Shown here: positions 4,963-8,500 of the stretch, one piece after another
How positions within the stretch are numbered: position 1 is the stretch's first letter
How the letters are laid out: each line of letters begins with the position of its first letter
DNA from: Acidobacteriota bacterium
GTDB taxonomy: Bacteria > Acidobacteriota > Thermoanaerobaculia > Multivoradales > UBA5704
Length of the DNA: 8,500 nucleotides
Assembly: GCA_003223675.1 (NCBI GenBank)
Contig: QHVW01000833.1
Location: forward strand, 1-8,500
Direction: 5' to 3'
Translations under genes and position numbers: made by a program
The notes under the pieces: generated by a model
Databases searched by the model: none
Seen by the model: the letters and a program-made list of their open reading frames with translations, nothing else
What the model was told of the DNA's origin: nothing

Positions 4963-6660
4963 ATGGAGCTCCTCGACTCCCGCCGGCTGACCGGCCCCAA
5001 CCTCCTGCTGGACCGCCCCGGGGCGATCCTGGAGGTCGCGCTGTCTCCGGAGGAGGCGGAGGCGGCCATCGCCTCGTGGGCGGCCCAGGTGCGGCGGATG
5101 CTCGACGCGGTGGGGTGGACGGGCGCCGAGATCGCGGCCCGGCGGTTCCCCGGCGGCGCCAGCCTGGCGATCACCGCCCCCATCGACGGTCTCTATTCCG
5201 CGACCGAGATCAACGACTGGGCGTGGGAGGCGGCGGTGACGGGCCGGGAGGCGCCGGACTTCCGGACCGCGGCGGCGCGGCTGCGCGACGAGATCGCCCG
5301 CGAGGCCAACCCCGCCCTCCTCGCCCTCCAGGCCAGCGCCGCGGCCCACGGCGTGGCCCTCCTCTCGGACGACCGCGCCGTCTCCGTGGGGCTCGGCAGG
5401 GGGTCGCTCACCTGGTCCGCGCGCTCCCTGCCCGACCCCGCCGACGTCGATTGGAGCAAGGTCCACGACATCCCCGTGCTGCTGGTCACCGGGACGAACG
5501 GCAAGACCACCACCGTCCGGCTCCTCGCGGCCCTCGTCGACGCCTCGGAGCAGATGGCCGGCACCACCTCGACGGACGTGGTCGAGGTCGGCGGCGAGGT
5601 GGTCGAGCGGGGGGACTTCTCGGGGCCCGGCGGGGCGCGCATGCTGCTGCGCGACCGGCGGGTGGAGGTGGCCATCCTGGAGACCGCCCGCGGCGGTCTG
5701 CTGCGGCGGGGGCTCGCCGTCGACCGCGCCGACGCCGCGCTGGTCACCAACATCGCCGCCGATCACCTGGGAGAATTCGGCGTCTACGACCTCTCCGGGC
5801 TCGCGGCGGCCAAGCTGGTGGTGACCCGCGCCGTGGGGCCGAAGGGGCGGATCGTGCTCAACGCGGACGATCCCGAGCTGGTCGCGGCGGCGGGGGGGCT
5901 GCGCTCGCCCATCCTCTGGGTCAGCCTCGATGCCGAAAATCCGCTCGTGCGCCGGGCCCTGGACGCCGGCGGCGAGGCGTGCTTCCTCGACGGGAGGTCG
6001 CTCGTGCTGGCGCGCGGGGGCGAGCCGGTCGAGGTGGCGGCGGTCGATCGGGTCCCCATCGCCTTCGGCGGCGCCGCCCGGCACAACGTGGCCAACGCTC
6101 TGGCGGCGGTCGCGATGGCCTCGGTGATCGGGGTCCCCGCCGACGCGATGGCGAAGGGTCTGCGGCGGTTCGGCACCCGGCCGGAGGACAATCCCGGGCG
6201 GGCCAACGTATTCGAGCGGAACGGCTTCCACGTCCTGGTCGATTACGCCCACAATCCCCACGGTCTGGCGGCCCTGCTGGAGGTGGTGCGGTCGATCCCC
6301 GCCGAGCGCCGGCTGCTGCTGCTCGGCCACGCCGGGGACCGCGGCGAGGGGGCCATCCGCGACCTCGCCCGCGCCGTCCTCCCCTTCGCGCCGGACCGGA
6401 TCATCCTCAAGGAGATGCCCGAGATGCTCCGCGGCCGCCAGCCGGGGGAGGTCCCGGCGATCCTGGAAGACGAGCTCCGCCGTCAGGGCTTCCCCGCCGA
6501 GCGCATCGAGCACGCCGGCTCGGAGCTCGAAGGGGCCCGCAAGGCGCTGGCCGAGGCCCGGACCGGGGATCTGGTGATTTTGCTGGCGCATGCGCAGCGG
6601 GAGGAGGTGATGGAGATCTTGCGGCAGACCTCCCCGCCTGGGGTTGAAACCCCAGGCTAG
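4963..6660 (+). CDS. Mur ligase family protein resembling cyanophycin synthetase without the ATP-grasp domain
   Basis: The product has 565 residues. Mur ligases use ATP to form amide bonds between a carboxylate (as an acyl phosphate) and an amino acid. The P-loop GTNGKTTT is at 177-184. The middle region matches the ligase domain of cyanophycin synthetase (CphA) rather than peptidoglycan ligases: RGDFSGPGGARMLL (216-229), ILETARGG (238-245), VTNIAADHLG (261-270), LNADDP (299-304). The C-terminal ligase domain also matches: DNPGRANVF (409-417), LVDYAHNPHG (425-434), GHAGDRGEGAI (455-465), RGRQPGE (490-496). Residues 1-165 resemble the small CphA N-terminal domain (RRLTGPN near the start). The ATP-grasp domain that lies between these regions in CphA is missing. 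ATG 4963 is chosen because homology begins at MELLDSRRLTGPN; an upstream in-frame ATG at 4891 would start inside a hairpin. No Shine-Dalgarno sequence is visible, so translation may be leaderless. The last nine or so residues and the stop lie in the palindrome at 6631-6721. The substrate is unknown. Confidence 0.88.
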   Translation: MELLDSRRLTGPNLLLDRPGAILEVALSPEEAEAAIASWAAQVRRMLDAVGWTGAEIAARRFPGGASLAITAPIDGLYSATEINDWAWEAAVTGREAPDFRTAAARLRDEIAREANPALLALQASAAAHGVALLSDDRAVSVGLGRGSLTWSARSLPDPADVDWSKVHDIPVLLVTGTNGKTTTVRLLAALVDASEQMAGTTSTDVVEVGGEVVERGDFSGPGGARMLLRDRRVEVAILETARGGLLRRGLAVDRADAALVTNIAADHLGEFGVYDLSGLAAAKLVVTRAVGPKGRIVLNADDPELVAAAGGLRSPILWVSLDAENPLVRRALDAGGEACFLDGRSLVLARGGEPVEVAAVDRVPIAFGGAARHNVANALAAVAMASVIGVPADAMAKGLRRFGTRPEDNPGRANVFERNGFHVLVDYAHNPHGLAALLEVVRSIPAERRLLLLGHAGDRGEGAIRDLARAVLPFAPDRIILKEMPEMLRGRQPGEVPAILEDELRRQGFPAERIEHAGSELEGARKALAEARTGDLVILLAHAQREEVMEILRQTSPPGVETPG

Positions 6661-6721
6661 GGAATACCCGCCCTTCCAGGGCGGATATTGGACAGCCTGG
6701 GGTTTCAACCCCAGGCGGGGA
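6631..6721. repeat. 91-nt concentric palindrome (REP/BIME-like) between convergent genes
   Basis: A perfect 28-base inverted repeat occupies 6631-6658 and 6694-6721. Each arm is itself a near-complete palindrome built on GCCTGGGG...CCCCAGGC (6636-6657 and 6695-6716). The 35-base centre holds another hairpin, CCGCCC-TTCCA-GGGCGG (6668-6684), flanked by AATA/TATT (6663-6666 and 6686-6689). All layers share the centre 6676. It spans the ligase stop codon and lies 36 bases before the end of the convergent permease gene, so it may stop transcription in both directions. The structure is typical of repetitive extragenic palindromes mobilised by REP-associated (RAYT) transposases, but no such enzyme is in the window. 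Confidence 0.8.
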
Positions 6722-6757
6722 TGGGCGGCCGCCCTCCGCCCGCCAAAATTCCCTGCC

Positions 6758-8443
6758 CTACGGCCCCGCCGGCACCATCCCCGGAAACACGTACGCCTGC
6801 AGCAGCACCAGGACGCCGACCAGGCAGGCCAGCGCGATGCTGTGCCAGAAGACGTAGCGCAGGATCTCCCCCTCGTTGCCCACCTGGCCGGTGGCGACGC
6901 CGGCCACGACGATGCTCTGGGCGTCGATCATCTTCCCCATCACGCCGCCGCTGCTGTTGGCCGCGCAGGACAGGATGGGGCTCAACCCCAGCCGCTCGGC
7001 GCTGATCCGCTGGAGCCCTCCGAAAAGGACGTTCGACGAGGTGTCGCTGCCGGTGAGCGCCACCCCGAGCCAGCCCAGGAGCGGCGAGAAGAAGGGGAAG
7101 AGCACCCCGGTCGAGGCGAAGGCGAGCCCCATGGTGGCGTCCAGGCCGGCGTAGCGGGTGGCGAACCCCAGGGCCATCATGGCCGCGATGGTCAGCAGCG
7201 ACCAGCGCACCCGCAGCAGCGTATGGCCGAGGATCCGCATCAGCTCGCCGAACGAGAAGCCGAGGATGAGGCCGCTCACCAGCCCGGTGAGCAGGAGGGC
7301 CGTGCCCGAGGCGGAGAGCCAGTTGAAAGTGTAGACCGCGGGCTCCGGGGTCGGCTTCGCGACCACCGGCGGCGTCCGCACCACGGCCTTGTCCAGCCCG
7401 GGGACGGGGATGTTGACGACCGAGATGCCGTGCAGGAAATTCTCGTGCCCCGCGGCGCCGCCGTTCAGGAAATCCTTGGAGGGCTGATATCCCCAGACGA
7501 AGACGAAGGCGCAGAGGAGGAGCCAGGGCACGAGGGCGCGGAACGCCCTCCCCTGGGTGTGCACGGGCCGCGCCGCCGCCTCGGCCGCGCGCTCCTCGTC
7601 CGACTCGTGCTCGAAGCTCCAGATCGTCCGCGGCTGCCAGAAGCGGAGGAGGACGAGCAGCGAGAGGATGGAGACGATCGAGCCCGCGATGTCGACCAGC
7701 GAGGGGCCGAAATGGTTGCTGACGTAGTACTGGGTGATCCCGAAGGAGGCGCCGGCCGTGAGGCAGGCAGGCCACACCTCGCGCATCGCCCTGCGCCCGG
7801 CCATCGCCCAGACCAGCCAGAAGGGGATGAGGACCGAGAAGAAGGGGAGCTGGCGTCCGACCATGGCGGAGAGGGTCGCTTCCGGCAGCCCGGTGACCTT
7901 GGCGAGGGTGATGACCGGGGTGCCGAGCGCGCCGAAAGCGACCGGCGCGGTGTTGCCCAGGAGGGCGAGCCCGGCCGCCTGGAGGGGCCGGAAGCCGAGC
8001 CCGATGAGCATCGCGCCGCAGATGGCCACCGGCGTGCCGAAGCCGGCCGCGCCCTCGACGAAAGCGCCAAAGCTGAAGCCGATCAGCAGCAGTTGGATGC
8101 GCCGGTCGCTGGCGAGGCCCGCGATGGTCGACTTGAGCACCTCGAAGTCGCCCGACTTGACGGTGACGTCGTAGACGAAGATCGCCCCGAAGACGATCCA
8201 GCCGATCGGCAGCAGGCCGAAGGCGGCGCCGTCCGCGGCGGCGGCGAGCGCCATCTTCACCGGCATGCCATAGACCAGGATGGCGATGGCGAGCGCCGTG
8301 GCCAGCCCCACGAGCGCGGCCCGGTGCGCCCGCATGTGGAAGATGGCCAGGAGCCCGAGGAGGACGACGACCGGGATGGCGGCGACGAGCGCCGATCCGA
8401 AAACGCTGCCGCTGACGGGAGAGTACACCTGCGTCCAGGTCAT
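6758..8443 (-). CDS. lldP: L-lactate permease (LctP/LldP family)
   Basis: This is an integral inner-membrane carrier that imports lactate (family members also take glycolate) with protons. The product has 561 residues, a normal family length, and is hydrophobic throughout with about a dozen membrane segments. Signature motifs: GAFVEGAAGFGTPVAI (126-141), GNTAPVAFGALGTPVI (163-178), and near the C-terminus GSDTSSNVLFGGLQ and AANSSGGVMGKMIDAQSIVVA. A soluble loop around residues 270-300 is rich in Glu, Ala and Arg. I chose ATG 8443, with GGAGGG eight bases upstream; the adjacent TTG at 8446 is possible and would add one residue. The gene is convergent with the Mur ligase and separated from it by the palindrome. 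No lactate dehydrogenase or regulator gene is visible in the window. Family assignment is secure; the symbol follows the family, and substrate preference is not readable from sequence. Confidence 0.95.
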   Translation of the reverse strand: MTWTQVYSPVSGSVFGSALVAAIPVVVLLGLLAIFHMRAHRAALVGLATALAIAILVYGMPVKMALAAAADGAAFGLLPIGWIVFGAIFVYDVTVKSGDFEVLKSTIAGLASDRRIQLLLIGFSFGAFVEGAAGFGTPVAICGAMLIGLGFRPLQAAGLALLGNTAPVAFGALGTPVITLAKVTGLPEATLSAMVGRQLPFFSVLIPFWLVWAMAGRRAMREVWPACLTAGASFGITQYYVSNHFGPSLVDIAGSIVSILSLLVLLRFWQPRTIWSFEHESDEERAAEAAARPVHTQGRAFRALVPWLLLCAFVFVWGYQPSKDFLNGGAAGHENFLHGISVVNIPVPGLDKAVVRTPPVVAKPTPEPAVYTFNWLSASGTALLLTGLVSGLILGFSFGELMRILGHTLLRVRWSLLTIAAMMALGFATRYAGLDATMGLAFASTGVLFPFFSPLLGWLGVALTGSDTSSNVLFGGLQRISAERLGLSPILSCAANSSGGVMGKMIDAQSIVVAGVATGQVGNEGEILRYVFWHSIALACLVGVLVLLQAYVFPGMVPAGP

Positions 8444-8500
8444 CAATCCGGCCCTCCCTTGAGATGGAGACGTCGAGCTGCGGGGGGGAGGATACCTCCT
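8444..8500 (-). promoter_or_regulatory. Leader upstream of the lactate permease
   Basis: The 57 bases at the right edge hold the permease ribosome-binding site (GGAGGG on the minus strand) and a short G-tract. A small hairpin GGAGG-ATA-CCTCC sits at 8487-8499. No promoter can be assigned, because any -35 box would lie at or beyond the edge. Confidence 0.3.

Noticed and set aside
4645..6708. Long minus-strand frame opposite the Mur ligase (687 codons) and a plus-strand frame at 4920-6647.
   Set aside because: Both have low-complexity Arg/Gly/Pro composition, and the ligase frame has the full set of Mur and CphA motifs.
6636..6716. CRISPR-like repeats (arms containing GGTTGAAACC, similar to the GTTGAAAC end of many CRISPR repeats).
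   Set aside because: There are only two copies, they are inverted rather than direct, and they are parts of one larger palindrome with no spacer series.
6705..7775. Minus-strand frame overlapping the lactate permease.
   Set aside because: It is an Arg/Pro/His-rich out-of-frame shadow; the permease frame shows continuous membrane segments and signature motifs.

Overview
The window is high-GC bacterial DNA with tightly packed genes and no RNA genes, CRISPR array or transposase that I can see. A PPC-like domain joined to TPRs and a CHAT protease, a cyanophycin-synthetase-like Mur ligase, and REP-like palindromes between convergent genes are all common in Acidobacteriota. That is my best guess at the source (moderate confidence, from family knowledge only).

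Layout. (1) Positions 1-284, minus strand: the first 94 residues of a small Ser/Asn/Thr-rich protein that runs off the left edge. (2) Positions 377-3564, minus strand: a secreted-type protein with a beta-rich PPC-like domain and about ten TPRs (1708-3564), followed by a CHAT caspase-like protease (377-1699). In this family the two normally form one polypeptide. Here they lie in different frames, and the join near 1775-1790 looks like a frameshifting deletion. (3) Positions 3610-3911: a divergent intergenic region containing the leader of the next genes. (4) Positions 3912-4832, plus strand: two small paralogous proteins (139 and 157 residues) that I assign to the AidA/PixA inclusion-body family, followed by two strong hairpins. 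(5) Positions 4963-6660, plus strand: a Mur ligase closely resembling the ligase half of cyanophycin synthetase but lacking the ATP-grasp domain. (6) Positions 6631-6721: a 91-nt concentric palindrome that contains the ligase stop codon. (7) Positions 6758-8443, minus strand: an L-lactate permease.

How they fit together. The ligase and permease look like ordinary chromosomal genes in convergent orientation, and nothing links them functionally. The accessory part is 1-4880: a TPR-CHAT protease (broken or split) flanked on both sides by small, visibly less GC-rich genes for beta-rich proteins without signal peptides, all three preceded by the same AGAGGAG ribosome-binding sequence. This arrangement, a CHAT protease with AidA/PixA-like small proteins, is the part most likely to be an undescribed association. 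The sequence alone cannot show that they work together.
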